Below are positions 24,967 through 34,745 of a stretch of DNA of 64,000 nt, piece after piece; within the stretch, counting starts at the first letter, position 1; each line of letters begins with the position of its first letter. Origin of the DNA: Bacillus sp. 165. GTDB lineage: Bacteria; Bacillota; Bacilli; Bacillales; Bacillaceae_G. A program made the translations under genes and the position numbers. The stretch covers positions 372,001-436,000 of the forward strand of contig NZ_JAGHKQ010000003.1 in assembly GCF_017742235.1 (NCBI RefSeq). The letters are read 5' to 3'. Below the pieces are notes generated by a model. It made no database searches and had not been told where the DNA came from. It was given only the letters and a program-made list of their open reading frames with translations.

Positions 24967-27900
24967 CTACTTATGCAATTGAACAATAAATGTCTTAATT
25001 TCATATGGCTTGATATTAAATGCAAATGATTCAGTTTCTCTTTTTTCTTCTATATTTCTTTCTAATAAATCACATTCCTGCCATGATAGGATGTTCAAAT
25101 CACTGCTTATCTCTACATTCCCTCTTGCACCAGCAAATTCATGAAGACGTACTATCACTTGATTGCTGTCTTCTCCTTTTTTTACTGCATCAATCATGAC
25201 GTGATCTGTATTGATTCTAAACAAAGACGTGCTTTGGGATTGGCCTTTTGTATATGTTAACGGATTATTTAATGACCATGCTTCCTGCACTGTACCTCCG
25301 TCATACCAACTTCCTTTATGAGGCAATAGAGAATATGTGAACAAGTGCTCGCCCTGATCCGCTTCCACGTCTGGATATGTGGCAGATTTTAAGAGAGTGA
25401 GCCTCATGACGTTATCTTTAATATCGTGACCATATTTGCAATCATTCAACAAGCTCACACCGTACCCTGTTTCGGATATATCCACCCACTGATGACCAAC
25501 CGACTCAAAACGGGCATAATCCCAGCTCGTATTCCAATGCGTTGGACGCTTCACATTGCCATACTGAATATCATACGTAGCTTCTGTTGCCCTTATATCT
25601 ACAGGAAATGCTGCTTTTAACAGCTGATTTTTTTCATGCCAATCGATTTTTGTTTCAAAATCAATGCGCGGATTGGCAGAATATACTGTCATTCGCTGGG
25701 TAATCAATGAGTTACCATACTCCCATACGAATTCAATCATGCAGCGGATCGGTCCGTTTTCAATCACTCTAGTGCCTCTTAAGCTTGTAATCTCTTTCAT
25801 TTTTTCTTGATAATAAATGTCAATGTCCCAGGCATCATATTGCATTGGTTTATCTTCAAATACCTGCAAGACATTTCCGCGGGCATCCGGCGCTAAAATA
25901 TTCCGTTGATGCTGCCTGTCAAAAATTTTGGTTAACTGTCCGTTTTCGTTCCAACAAATTTCATAATAAGGAGTGAAAACTTTATTGTCAGAAACAGCAA
26001 AGAAGGATTTGCTCTCTCGGGCTCCTTTTTCATATATAATCGAGCTTTTTCCAAGAGATGGAACTTCTTCTACTTTAACGAGCCATTTCCCATCTGCCGT
26101 TTGTTGTGATTGTAGTGTCTTTCCTGTATCGTCTTTCCACACAACATCTTGTTCTACATCTGCCTGTATTGTAACTATATCATTTCGATTCCATGAAGAG
26201 GAGTTGAAAATGGTAAAGGCTCGTTGATGATTGTCTTCTACCAGCGCTTGAGATCCACTATTCCAGGCGGTTTGTGCTAACTCGTGCGCCTGTGCATACT
26301 CCAGTTTACTATCCTCATATACTTCTCGAATTGAAGAACCTGGAATAATATCATGAAATTGATTACGCAGCACAATCTTCCAGCTTTCCTCTAATTCTTT
26401 GCCAGGGTAAGAGGACCAATCTTTGTGAAGTACGCTGTTTAACGTATGCAGCCATTCTGTTTCACGAAGCAGCAATTCCATTTTCCGATTCATTCGTTTA
26501 TTATAGGCTTGGCTTGTATACGTACCGCGATGATATTCTAGATACAGTTCTCCATCCCATGTATGAACGTATTGATCGGTTTGCTTTACGTTCTCATGAA
26601 GACGATTAAAAAACTCGTCCGCCCGTCCTGTTTTTACAGACGGTAATCCCGGCATTTTATCCAAACGTCTTCGCATTTCCAGCATTTCACGATTGACTCC
26701 GCCGCCGCCGTCCCCATATCCATAAGAAAGCAATAATTCCTGATTCACAGCCTTATCACGATAAGCCTCCCAAATCCCTTTTACCGTACGCGGAGTAATG
26801 CGGCCATTGTATGTGTAGAACCAGTATTCATCTTCTGGCGTCGTAATAAAGTGTGTTAAAATTTCGGTCCCGTCAATTCCTCTCCACTGAAATGTATCAT
26901 GAGGCATTTTATTGAATTGACTCCAGCTGATTTTAGTTGTCATAAAGGTTTTAATACCTGATTTCACTAAAATTTGCGGCAGCGCCCAGCTATATCCGAA
27001 TACATCCGGAAGCCATAAATACTCGCATTCTTTCCCATAATGCTGGCGAAAGAATTTTGTACCTAGTAATAATTGACGGACTAGAGATTCACCGGACGTT
27101 AAGTTGCAATCTGCTTCGAGCCACATTCCTCCTTCTGTTTCCCAGCGCCCTTCCTCAATCCTTTTCTCTATTTGCTGATAGATATCCGGATAATCATTTT
27201 TAATATAATCATATAATTGTGGCTGAGATTGCAAAAAGACATAATCAGGATATTGCTCCATTAAACGAAGGACTGTGGAAAATGACCGGGCTGCTTTTTC
27301 CCTCGTATGCTTCAAGCGCCACAGCCACGCCACATCGATATGTGTATGACCGATCGCAGTGACAGTAACAGGATAATTTTTCGGGATTTTTTCAATTTCT
27401 TCATGTAAAAAGGATTGAGCTTCATAAACCGTTTCGTAAAAGCTGCCAGAACCAGGGACAGACCAATCAATCAATACAAACGCTTTATTCAGCGCCGATA
27501 ATAATGTTTGTCTTTCAGGCTGCGTTTCTTGCAAATACTTAACAGTATCCAAGGCAGCTTTCGCCGTATAATATAAATCATCCGTCTTTTCATCGAGACA
27601 TGCGATATACGCTGTCTTTAACTGATGCTCTTGAATCGTTGGTGCTCCTCCGCCTTCCAGGCCTGACCAGAGACGAAAACACAGCTCGATGGTACTGCCA
27701 GCTACCTTTTGGTCAAAAAACACTTCCTGATGATTCATATCCACACCTTGATAAGGCTGACCATTCACATACAATAAGGACTCAAATCCAGAATTATGCC
27801 CCCCGCCTGTTTTTCCGAAATCAAATACACCGACAATTTTCTCGTTGCCCCAATGACTCGGAATGGAAACGGTTGTCTTGAGCCATATGTATTTATCCCG

Positions 27901-28080
27901 CCCTTCCCATCTGTCTCGGATGTTTAATGTTTCCCACGCACCCTCTTCTGGAGGTCTCTGTCCCACCGCTCCTTCTTCATCTAACTGCGCTCGAAAGGAC
28001 AAGACAGGCTGGACGTTTTGATAACGATAAGAATCTAATTCTTGAATCCGTTTTTCTAATTTTTCAATTGTCCAAAACAT
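24967..28080 (-). CDS. Alpha-mannosidase, glycoside hydrolase family 38
   Basis: Starting at MFWTIEKLEKRIQELD gives 1037 residues, the length of the cytosolic Ams1-like class; GAGGGGTG precedes this ATG. The zinc-site motif AIGHTHIDVAWLW is near residue 245, WLEADCNLTSGESLVRQ and WLPDVFGYSWALPQIL (nucleophile Asp) near 330-370, and YGYGDGGGGVNREM further on; the C-terminal half is the beta-sandwich region. It lacks a signal peptide, so it should release mannose from imported alpha-mannosides in the cytoplasm. It follows the two permease genes in the same direction with an 87-bp gap. Confidence 0.95.
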   Translation of the reverse strand: MFWTIEKLEKRIQELDSYRYQNVQPVLSFRAQLDEEGAVGQRPPEEGAWETLNIRDRWEGRDKYIWLKTTVSIPSHWGNEKIVGVFDFGKTGGGHNSGFESLLYVNGQPYQGVDMNHQEVFFDQKVAGSTIELCFRLWSGLEGGGAPTIQEHQLKTAYIACLDEKTDDLYYTAKAALDTVKYLQETQPERQTLLSALNKAFVLIDWSVPGSGSFYETVYEAQSFLHEEIEKIPKNYPVTVTAIGHTHIDVAWLWRLKHTREKAARSFSTVLRLMEQYPDYVFLQSQPQLYDYIKNDYPDIYQQIEKRIEEGRWETEGGMWLEADCNLTSGESLVRQLLLGTKFFRQHYGKECEYLWLPDVFGYSWALPQILVKSGIKTFMTTKISWSQFNKMPHDTFQWRGIDGTEILTHFITTPEDEYWFYTYNGRITPRTVKGIWEAYRDKAVNQELLLSYGYGDGGGGVNREMLEMRRRLDKMPGLPSVKTGRADEFFNRLHENVKQTDQYVHTWDGELYLEYHRGTYTSQAYNKRMNRKMELLLRETEWLHTLNSVLHKDWSSYPGKELEESWKIVLRNQFHDIIPGSSIREVYEDSKLEYAQAHELAQTAWNSGSQALVEDNHQRAFTIFNSSSWNRNDIVTIQADVEQDVVWKDDTGKTLQSQQTADGKWLVKVEEVPSLGKSSIIYEKGARESKSFFAVSDNKVFTPYYEICWNENGQLTKIFDRQHQRNILAPDARGNVLQVFEDKPMQYDAWDIDIYYQEKMKEITSLRGTRVIENGPIRCMIEFVWEYGNSLITQRMTVYSANPRIDFETKIDWHEKNQLLKAAFPVDIRATEATYDIQYGNVKRPTHWNTSWDYARFESVGHQWVDISETGYGVSLLNDCKYGHDIKDNVMRLTLLKSATYPDVEADQGEHLFTYSLLPHKGSWYDGGTVQEAWSLNNPLTYTKGQSQSTSLFRINTDHVMIDAVKKGEDSNQVIVRLHEFAGARGNVEISSDLNILSWQECDLLERNIEEKRETESFAFNIKPYEIKTFIVQLHK

Positions 28081-28166
28081 TTCAAACACCCCTCAATATT
28101 TATCAAATTAGGCTTCCATAATTCATATAGGTCTCCCTTGAGCCCACGCTATGTAGACTGCCAATG

Positions 28167-28991
28167 TTATCCTTTTGACGCTCCTCCAAGGCTGAAGCCT
28201 TGTGACATGAACCGCTGTGACAGCATGTAAAGAATCACTGCAGGCAGTGTATAAATCATTGAAAAAGCCGCCAACCTTCCATATTCAATGAGGCCGTAGT
28301 TGCCAAAGAACTGAAAAATGGTTACAGAGGCAGGAAACTTTTCTGGTGTTTGAATTAAAATGTACGGAACAAAAAAGTTCCCCCAGCTTCCTGAAAACGT
28401 AAAAATAGCTACTGTACAAATCCCAGGGATCATTAATGGCGCAACAATTTTTCGCAGCCCTCCCCAAACGGACGCACCGTCCATCCATGCAGATTCTTCT
28501 AATTCCAAAGGCACCGCATCCATAAAATTTTTCATCATCCAAATAGCATACGGCAAACCAGATGCCGTTAAAAACAAGACCGTTCCTATAAGCGAGTCCT
28601 GCAAATTCATAAAAATAAAAAGCTGATAAACGGGTACCATCACAGCTGTAATGGGCAAAGAAGTCATAAACAACACCGTATACATAAACGGCTTTTTAAA
28701 TTTTAAGTTATAACGTGAGAGCGGATAGGCTGCCAGTCCAGCAACGATTATAACGAGCACAGCCTGTCCAAATGATAGAAACAGCCCGATCCCAAACGAT
28801 CGAAGAATAGCGGGATCTTTTAAAATAGAGGTAAAATTCTCCATTGTCAAAGAACTAGGGGATTTTATCGACTGCTGAGCGTGTGGATCAACCGAGGCAA
28901 CCAATACCCATAAGAGCGGCAGTAAAAATAAGACTCCTATTATGGTTAAAATGACATATGGGATAATTTTTTCTAGCTTGTAACGATTCAT
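28167..28991 (-). CDS. ABC sugar transporter permease, MalG type (CUT1)
   Basis: A 274-residue inner-membrane protein with six hydrophobic segments. The EAA loop that docks the ATPase reads LEESAWMDGASVWGGLRKIV followed by APLMIPG. Its neighbour upstream is the MalF-type partner, 13 bp away. There is no ATPase gene in the cluster; CUT1 systems of Bacillus normally borrow a shared ATPase such as MsmX. Confidence 0.93.
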   Translation of the reverse strand: MNRYKLEKIIPYVILTIIGVLFLLPLLWVLVASVDPHAQQSIKSPSSLTMENFTSILKDPAILRSFGIGLFLSFGQAVLVIIVAGLAAYPLSRYNLKFKKPFMYTVLFMTSLPITAVMVPVYQLFIFMNLQDSLIGTVLFLTASGLPYAIWMMKNFMDAVPLELEESAWMDGASVWGGLRKIVAPLMIPGICTVAIFTFSGSWGNFFVPYILIQTPEKFPASVTIFQFFGNYGLIEYGRLAAFSMIYTLPAVILYMLSQRFMSQGFSLGGASKG

Positions 28992-29004
28992 CTTTACTCC
29001 TCCC

Positions 29005-29925
29005 TTACACTTTCACCTTCATGGATCGAATATAAATTAGACTTGCGACAATTCCAATTAACAACAAAATGAGTGAAATAGCGGTACCATAACCAAGCTG
29101 ATAATTTACAAAAGCTTGATTATACATGAAAATTGGAAGAGTTTGAGTAGAGGTTCCTGGCCCTCCTCCTGTCATCGCATAAATTAAGGTAAAAACACCT
29201 AATGTTTGCAATGTGACAAGAATCATATTCGTAACGACCGAGCCTTTAATCATCGGAAGTACGATTTTGCTTAAAACCTGAAGGCGGGAAGCTCCGTCCA
29301 TCACGGCTGCTTCTTCCACACTTTTTGGTACGTCATCTAATGCAGCTTGGAATACAAGCATGGAAAAGGCTGTTCCGTGCCATATATTTGCTATAACTAC
29401 GCTCACCATAGGGAAGGTGTATAGCCATGTTACAGGCTTTAAGCCTATATGTTGTAAAATTATGTTTAATGTACCATTATCACCCAAAAAAGCTACCCAG
29501 CAGAATGCCACAACAATTTCCGGTGTAACCCAGCCGGCAATAACAATAATTCCAATAATCCTGCGAAAGGTTTTGTTTTTCTCCTTCATCAGTACAGCCA
29601 AAATAAACCCGAGCACCTGCTGACCGATAACTGCTGATAAAAGCAGAAAAACTATCGTATTCAATACACTGATACGAAAATCCGGGTCTTGGAACATAGA
29701 AAGGAAATTTTGGAATCCGATAAACTGAGTACTCTTCGCTTCTGCCCCTGTCAGAGTGAGATTTGTAAAGGCAAAATAAAATGTTAATAAAATAGGCCCC
29801 ACAACAAAGACAAGCAATAAAATCCAGGCGGGCAATAAGAAAAGAACTGACTGCATCCCTATGTAATCTTTTTTCGCTTTTCTCTTTATTTTAACTGCTG
29901 GTGACACAACTGAATTTGTGTTCAC
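29005..29925 (-). CDS. ABC sugar transporter permease, MalF type (CUT1)
   Basis: A 306-residue protein if the GTG at 29925 (MNTNSVVSPAVKI) is the start; GAGGTG is 6 bases upstream. A further in-frame GTG nine bases earlier lies in that ribosome binding site. It has six hydrophobic segments and the EAA loop VEEAAVMDGASRLQVLSKIV followed by LPMIKG. It forms the channel with the MalG-type protein and receives substrate from the lipoprotein encoded upstream. Confidence 0.92.
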   Translation of the reverse strand: MNTNSVVSPAVKIKRKAKKDYIGMQSVLFLLPAWILLLVFVVGPILLTFYFAFTNLTLTGAEAKSTQFIGFQNFLSMFQDPDFRISVLNTIVFLLLSAVIGQQVLGFILAVLMKEKNKTFRRIIGIIVIAGWVTPEIVVAFCWVAFLGDNGTLNIILQHIGLKPVTWLYTFPMVSVVIANIWHGTAFSMLVFQAALDDVPKSVEEAAVMDGASRLQVLSKIVLPMIKGSVVTNMILVTLQTLGVFTLIYAMTGGGPGTSTQTLPIFMYNQAFVNYQLGYGTAISLILLLIGIVASLIYIRSMKVKV

Positions 29926-29959
29926 TATACACACCTCATTCCTGTTCCCATAAATAATT

Positions 29960-29991
29960 GCTTCCTTTCTAACCTAGGTTAGAAAGGAAGC
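29960..29991. repeat. 32-bp perfect palindrome between binding-protein and permease genes
   Basis: GCTTCCTTTCTAACCT followed directly by its complement. There is no T-run on the operon strand, so it is not a typical terminator. In this place, just behind the binding-protein gene, it probably protects the upstream mRNA or gives partial termination, raising binding-protein levels over permeases. Confidence 0.8.
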
Positions 29992-30000
29992 TGTGCTCAC

Positions 30001-31386
30001 TTACTTTTCAATTACATTCTCTTTCCCTACAATGCTTGTTACATTTTTTTGATATTGTTCAGCTGCCTGTTCAGCAGTCAATTTACCTGTTACCACATCT
30101 TCCACAAGAGCTTGGATTTCAGTTGATACAGTTGGATACTTGTCAACAGCTGGACGGAACTGTGCCGTTTTTAGCATTGCTGTCGCTTCCTTAAACATAG
30201 GAATTTCCTGATATTGAGGATCGTTTGCAACATCATCGCGAGTCGTTAAGCTACGGTCTTTCATTTGAAGCTTAAGATTGTTTTCTTTGCTGGATGCAAA
30301 TTTAATAAATTCCCATGCTAGCTCTTTATTATCGGAATTCTTCGGAATAGAAAGTGCCCATCCTCCAGACATTGTGACCGTTCCAGGAGCATCTCCCGTT
30401 TCTGTCGGCATTGGTGCAAATCCTATAGTATCAAATGCCTCAGCCCATGGAGCCGGACCGTCTGTGCGCCAGTTTCCTGTTTGCCAAATGCCATCAAGGC
30501 CGATTGCCAATTTTCCTTTTGGCATTAATTGCTGATATGCCAGTGTACTTCCTTGTCCATTTAGCACCTGAGAAAGATTAGGTCCGAGCTTTTGCTCATA
30601 CACCGCATCAATAAACTGGAATGTATGAAGAAGTCCGTCGCTTTTTACAATCCATTTTTTCGCTTCGTTATCATATAAAGGGGTCTTTGTACCATAAAGA
30701 AGCATTTCAAATGTTTGCATTGACGTTGCTTCTCCTGTTGCTTTTCCAGAATTCATCCAAAGCGGGATCACATCTGAAGGTAATTTTTCTTTAATGGTTT
30801 TTGCAGCTAGCAAAATATCATCCCACGTTTTTGGCTCCCATGGCACAGGAAGACCAGCTTGTTTAAACAGCGCCTTATTGTACCAGAGTCCGCGTGAGTC
30901 AGTATTATATGGTACCCCATATACCTTGCCGTCCTGGGCAATCACACCGTTCTTCACGTTTTCTGTAAATTGGCTCCACTCGTCCCATTCCTTTACCTCA
31001 TCATCTAATGGCTCTAAATATCCAGCGCTTGCATCGGAATTCACCATGAACGTATCTTCCGTTACAATATCAGGTGCCGTATTTTTCGATTTAAGCATGA
31101 GTGCGATTTTTGCAAAATAATCCCCTTCCGATACATTGAGAGGAGCAAGCTTAATTTTGGCATTTGGGTGATCCTTTTTAAACTCAGGAATAACCTCCTG
31201 CTCAAGCCACTCTGTTAACCCTTTATTAGCTCCTCCGCCAGAACGAAAGGAAATACTAATTTCATCCTTATTGCCGTTTCCATCCACCTTTTTGCTCGCT
31301 GATTCATTAGAACAAGCAGCACTCATCAGTACAGCACCTGCAATAAGTGAAGCCGCAGCTATCTTTTTATATTTCTTTACTCCCAT
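30001..31386 (-). CDS. ABC sugar-binding lipoprotein (CUT1 family 1 extracellular binding protein)
   Basis: A 461-residue protein. The signal peptide ends in a lipobox ASLIAGAVLMSAAC with lipid-bearing Cys25. The mature chain has the SBP_bac_1 order: ISISFRSGGGANKGLTEWLE, GVPYNTDSRGLWYNKALFKQ and MSGGWALSIPKNSDNKELAW. It captures the sugar, presumably an alpha-mannoside given the GH38 enzyme, outside the membrane. It heads the operon. GGAGAGGG precedes the ATG and a cre site lies about 55 bp upstream. Confidence 0.93.
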   Translation of the reverse strand: MGVKKYKKIAAASLIAGAVLMSAACSNESASKKVDGNGNKDEISISFRSGGGANKGLTEWLEQEVIPEFKKDHPNAKIKLAPLNVSEGDYFAKIALMLKSKNTAPDIVTEDTFMVNSDASAGYLEPLDDEVKEWDEWSQFTENVKNGVIAQDGKVYGVPYNTDSRGLWYNKALFKQAGLPVPWEPKTWDDILLAAKTIKEKLPSDVIPLWMNSGKATGEATSMQTFEMLLYGTKTPLYDNEAKKWIVKSDGLLHTFQFIDAVYEQKLGPNLSQVLNGQGSTLAYQQLMPKGKLAIGLDGIWQTGNWRTDGPAPWAEAFDTIGFAPMPTETGDAPGTVTMSGGWALSIPKNSDNKELAWEFIKFASSKENNLKLQMKDRSLTTRDDVANDPQYQEIPMFKEATAMLKTAQFRPAVDKYPTVSTEIQALVEDVVTGKLTAEQAAEQYQKNVTSIVGKENVIEK

Positions 31387-31440
31387 GAAACCCTCTCCCC
31401 TTCTCTCATTTAATAGTATCTCCCATCATAAAACCCAAAA

Positions 31441-31454
31441 AGTAATCGCTTTCA
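31441..31454 (-). promoter_or_regulatory. cre site (CcpA-binding) of the mannoside operon
   Basis: On the minus strand TGAAAGCGATTACT matches the cre consensus TGWAANCGNTNWCA at every defined position but the last. It lies 55 bp upstream of the binding-protein start, which fits carbon catabolite repression. Upstream (31550-31610) are three similar AT-rich blocks (AAATATATACAA, GATATATACATA, GGTATATATAAC) that could bind the AraR-like regulator. Confidence 0.65.
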
Positions 31455-32514
31455 AATCAACTAAAAAAATAAATGATACTGCCCCCCCATTCGCTATCTG
31501 TTTTACGGTTCACATCTGAATTAGACTCTCTATCACCTCTTCTTTTACAAATATATACAAAGTTGATATATACATAGTTTAATTGGTATATATAACCTAT
31601 GTCAATATGATATATTAGAAATTTCTGAAAATTAAATAAATATTACATTCTAATATAAGAGACAAGTTAGAACCTACTTTCTCACCTTTACCAATCGCTG
31701 CATTGCTTTGCTAGAATGGTAATTATCGCAAAAGCTTTTATATACTTATCTTTTTGGTATACTCAATACATTTAATATGAATTGAACCCCTACCTTTTTG
31801 ATTCATGTTGTTTTTAATAATTTGTTTATTTTACGCTTTCTTTTGTTTCTACCCTCCTCACCTTTCTACATATCCAGTGAAATCAGCGTACTTCTGTTAG
31901 AAATTTATCCAGCTCCGTAAGACCATTACAGGGCTACACTTCTTCTTTCGTATTAAAAACGATTACTATGAAAGTGCCATTTATATAACATTGCCCCATT
32001 ATTTCCTTATCATTTCGTACATTCGGAAAAGTGGTTTCTTCATTAATCAAACGAGCATGCTTTCGCTAGATTGTCACACGCTCAAAATACAACGGTTCTG
32101 TAACTATGCTGTCCTTAAAAGAGATAAAGAGAATATTAGTAACCTGATACATCATTGAAGGTACTCGAACAGCCTGTAAGTATAAGAATAATGCATGTGT
32201 TACGAAGCTTCTTCACCAATTCGAAGCTACTCTTCATGCTTTTCCTCCTTCTTACTCCTAATTTTCTTCTTTTTCAAGTTATTTTCATATAATTCTTTAA
32301 TAGACTTATTTTATCGCAAAACCAACTAATATTTTCCATTTTAAGTTTTCTTTATTTTACCGTAAAATACATACTTGTAGGAGAAATTAATGAAAGCTTA
32401 AGCTGTGCTGTAAATTCTATTTAAATAGTAAAGATCGTATCAATATATCCAAGATTTAGAGATTAGCTCTAAGTTTATTGAATTGCAGCAGAACTGAAAA
32501 GAGGAAGGATCTTG
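31455..32514. other. 1.06-kb region without an intact gene
   Basis: Apart from the AraR-like candidate sites near 31550-31610 and the decayed lipoprotein gene (31883-32237), it holds the promoter of the capA-like gene at its right end. No RNA gene or repeat was recognised. Confidence 0.45.
31883..32237 (-). pseudogene. Decayed lipoprotein gene
   Basis: AAGGAGGAAAAGC precedes ATG at 32237, reading MKSSFELVKKLRNTCIILIL then TGCSSTFNDVSGY and a stop: a lipoprotein signal with an LTGC lipobox. A second frame continues with ILFISFKDSIVTEPLYFERV, a stop, RKHARLINEETTFPNVRNDK, EIMGQCYINGTFIVIVFNTK and another stop. One frameshift and at least two stops break it. The family is not recognised. Confidence 0.55.
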
Positions 32515-33660
32515 ATGAAAAAGCTATTATTCTATTTTTTATTGTTAGCTCTTATGCTAGTTTCAAGTTATTATTTTGTTCAGAATAAGTCTTTAAAACA
32601 GAAGGCTTCCGCTATTGAGAAAGAGGGTACAACCGTAATTGAAGAAGTTGAAAAAGAGCAGTCGCTAACTGCTACAACTTCAACAGCCACATTGTCTGCA
32701 ATTGGTGATGTACTGATTCATGATAGAGTATATAAGCAAGCACATACTGGAAATGGGCAGTATGATTTTATGCCGATGCTTAAACCTATCCAACCCTATT
32801 TAAGTGAAGCGGATATTACAGTCGCTAATCAAGAAACTATGATTGGCGGTGTAGAGATTGGGCTTTCCGGTTATCCGTTGTTCAACAGCCCCTATGAAGT
32901 CGGGGATGCATTAAAAGAAAGCGGAGTTGATATCGTAACACTAGCAAACAATCATACGTTAGATCGAGGAGAAAAATCGATTCAAAACGCACTCGCGCAC
33001 TGGAATGAGCTTGGTATGCCTTATACTGGTTCTTATGCATCTGCAGAAGATAAAGTAAACATTAGAATGATAAAAAGGAACGGCATTGTATTCTCGTTTC
33101 TAGCTTATACCTTTGGCACAAACGGTATTTCAGTTCCATCAAATAAATCATATTTAGTGAATTTAATTGACTGGAAGCTGATGGAACAAGATATTTCAAA
33201 AGCAAAAGAGCTATCTGATGTTATCGTTGTAAGCCTGCATTTTGGACAGGAATATCAAAGATTGCCAAATGACGCACAGAAGGAATTAGCGTATAAAACA
33301 GCAAATGCAGGTGCTGATATTATTATTGGAAATCACCCTCACGTCCTGCAGCCAATGGAATGGATTAAAAGAGAAGACGGAAAGCGCTCGTTTATAGCTT
33401 ACTCACTTGGTAATTTCCTATCTGCCCAAACATTGGACTACAAAGATATCGGCGGAATTATGCAAATAAAAGTAGAGAAGATAGTCACAGATGGGGAAAC
33501 TACAATCGAGTTAAAAGATCCTGCCTTTATTCCAACTTTTGTTGATGAAGGTTATATCGTCCACCCTCTCGAACAGATTGCAGGCAAAGAAGCAGCATAT
33601 AAAGAAATTAAAAATCATATGAGTCAATGGATGCCAGATTTGCAATTTTCATTTCAATAA
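32515..33660 (+). CDS. CapA family protein (poly-gamma-glutamate capsule/metallophosphatase-like)
   Basis: A 381-residue protein from ATG at 32515; GAGGAAGGA precedes it. Residues 5-23 are an uncleaved or cleaved N-terminal membrane segment (LLFYFLLLALMLVSSYYFV). The PGA_cap domain covers residues about 60-310: SAIGDVLIHDRVY, ADITVANQETMIGG, VDIVTLANNHTLDRG, VSLHFGQEY and IIIGNHPHVLQPMEW, followed by IAYSLGNFLSAQ. These are the metal-ligand positions of the calcineurin-like fold. Relatives include CapA and PgsA/YwtB. No capB, capC or capE genes are adjacent, so a capsule is not implied. Confidence 0.9.
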   Translation: MKKLLFYFLLLALMLVSSYYFVQNKSLKQKASAIEKEGTTVIEEVEKEQSLTATTSTATLSAIGDVLIHDRVYKQAHTGNGQYDFMPMLKPIQPYLSEADITVANQETMIGGVEIGLSGYPLFNSPYEVGDALKESGVDIVTLANNHTLDRGEKSIQNALAHWNELGMPYTGSYASAEDKVNIRMIKRNGIVFSFLAYTFGTNGISVPSNKSYLVNLIDWKLMEQDISKAKELSDVIVVSLHFGQEYQRLPNDAQKELAYKTANAGADIIIGNHPHVLQPMEWIKREDGKRSFIAYSLGNFLSAQTLDYKDIGGIMQIKVEKIVTDGETTIELKDPAFIPTFVDEGYIVHPLEQIAGKEAAYKEIKNHMSQWMPDLQFSFQ

Positions 33661-33664
33661 ATAT

Positions 33665-33696
33665 AAAGGAGCTGGCTTTCAAAAGTCAGCTCCTTT
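33665..33696 (+). terminator. Terminator of the capA-like gene
   Basis: AAAGGAGCTGGCTTT pairs with AAGTCAGCTCCTTT just after the stop codon. Confidence 0.8.
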
Positions 33697-33752
33697 ATTG
33701 CTTCGTCTTAAGTATGTGATGTTTTTACGACATCACAAAAATCAGAATACAC

Positions 33753-33785
33753 CAAAAAAGCCGCCAGATTTTCCTGACGGCTTCC
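33753..33785 (-). terminator. Terminator of the ketopantoate reductase-like gene
   Basis: On the minus strand GAAGCCGTCAGG pairs with TCTGGCGGCTTTTTT, 20 bp past the stop at 33804. Confidence 0.8.
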
Positions 33786-33803
33786 CTTACTATGCTTTCA
33801 TGC

Positions 33804-34745
33804 TTATAAAACACTTTCGGCATATGGAAGCGGCTTGTTAGCTGTTTCGATATGCTTCAGAATATGATAGATCGTTTCACTTGTTGGAACCGGCACGTCC
33901 AATTCCTTTCCTTTTCGCACAACATAGCCGCTTATTGATTCCAGCTCCATCTTTTTGCCGTTTATACGATCTTGGAGCATAGAAGTTTTATGACCTCTGG
34001 CAATTTGTTGTGTCTGCATAAACAGGCTTTCTTGTAACGAATCATGAACCTGGATTCCGTGTTTTTGTGCAACCTTTATTACTTCCTTACACATTCTTTC
34101 GGCTATCAATCGTAAATCTTCATTATCTAGAATCTCGCCGACATTTACGCCTAATGCAGCTGAGAGCGGATTAAATGTTGCATTCCAAATATATTTTTTC
34201 CATTTATTTTCCATTATTTCAGAGGAATGCTTCGTACGGATTCCCGATGCATTTAACAGTTCCGCCACTTGTTTTGCCATACCTACAGATGAAGTACACA
34301 ATTCTCCTATCTCAAGATGAAAGGGACCAGCCTGTTTAATGACTCCCGGCTCTTGAAGTGAAGCCTGTATATATGTAGCAGAAGAAAATACTCTTTCTTT
34401 TCCAAATACGTTTGACAGTATTTCTTCATTTTCCACTCCATTTTGCAAAGTCAATATGTATGCATCCTGTTTTACTATGGGTAGAAGCTGATGTGCTGTC
34501 TCCTCTGTATCCATCGATTTTACACAAAATAAAATAAGCTCTGCCTCACTTAGCCTAGATAGCTCATTGGTGAATTCACTTTCAATTTTCATTGTTTGTT
34601 CATTTGCATGAATAAGCAGGCCGTTTTCCTGCATTGCCTTCAAATGCTGTCCCCTTGCTAGGAAGGTTACATCATGACCTGCCTTTTGAAGCTGACCTCC
34701 AAAAAAGCCGCCTACTGCTCCTGCTCCTACTATACCAACCTTCAT
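33804..34745 (-). CDS. 2-dehydropantoate 2-reductase family (PanE-like)
   Basis: A 313-residue protein. The NADP site MKVGIVGAGAVGGFFGGQL starts at residue 1. The central CVKSMDTEETAHQL and LTLQNGVENEEIL carry the lysine and asparagine of the family, and ENKWKKYIWNATFNPLSAAL has the catalytic lysine and Asn-Pro-Leu-Sa motif. The last step, ketopantoate to pantoate in CoA synthesis, is the usual role. Bacillus genomes often carry two paralogues, and no panB/C/D genes are near, so the paralogue may act on another 2-oxoacid. GGAGAGA precedes the ATG. Confidence 0.88.
   Translation of the reverse strand: MKVGIVGAGAVGGFFGGQLQKAGHDVTFLARGQHLKAMQENGLLIHANEQTMKIESEFTNELSRLSEAELILFCVKSMDTEETAHQLLPIVKQDAYILTLQNGVENEEILSNVFGKERVFSSATYIQASLQEPGVIKQAGPFHLEIGELCTSSVGMAKQVAELLNASGIRTKHSSEIMENKWKKYIWNATFNPLSAALGVNVGEILDNEDLRLIAERMCKEVIKVAQKHGIQVHDSLQESLFMQTQQIARGHKTSMLQDRINGKKMELESISGYVVRKGKELDVPVPTSETIYHILKHIETANKPLPYAESVL

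Noticed and set aside
32515..33660. Capsule locus
   Set aside because: Only a CapA-like gene is present; capB, capC and capE are absent, so a capsule cannot be claimed.
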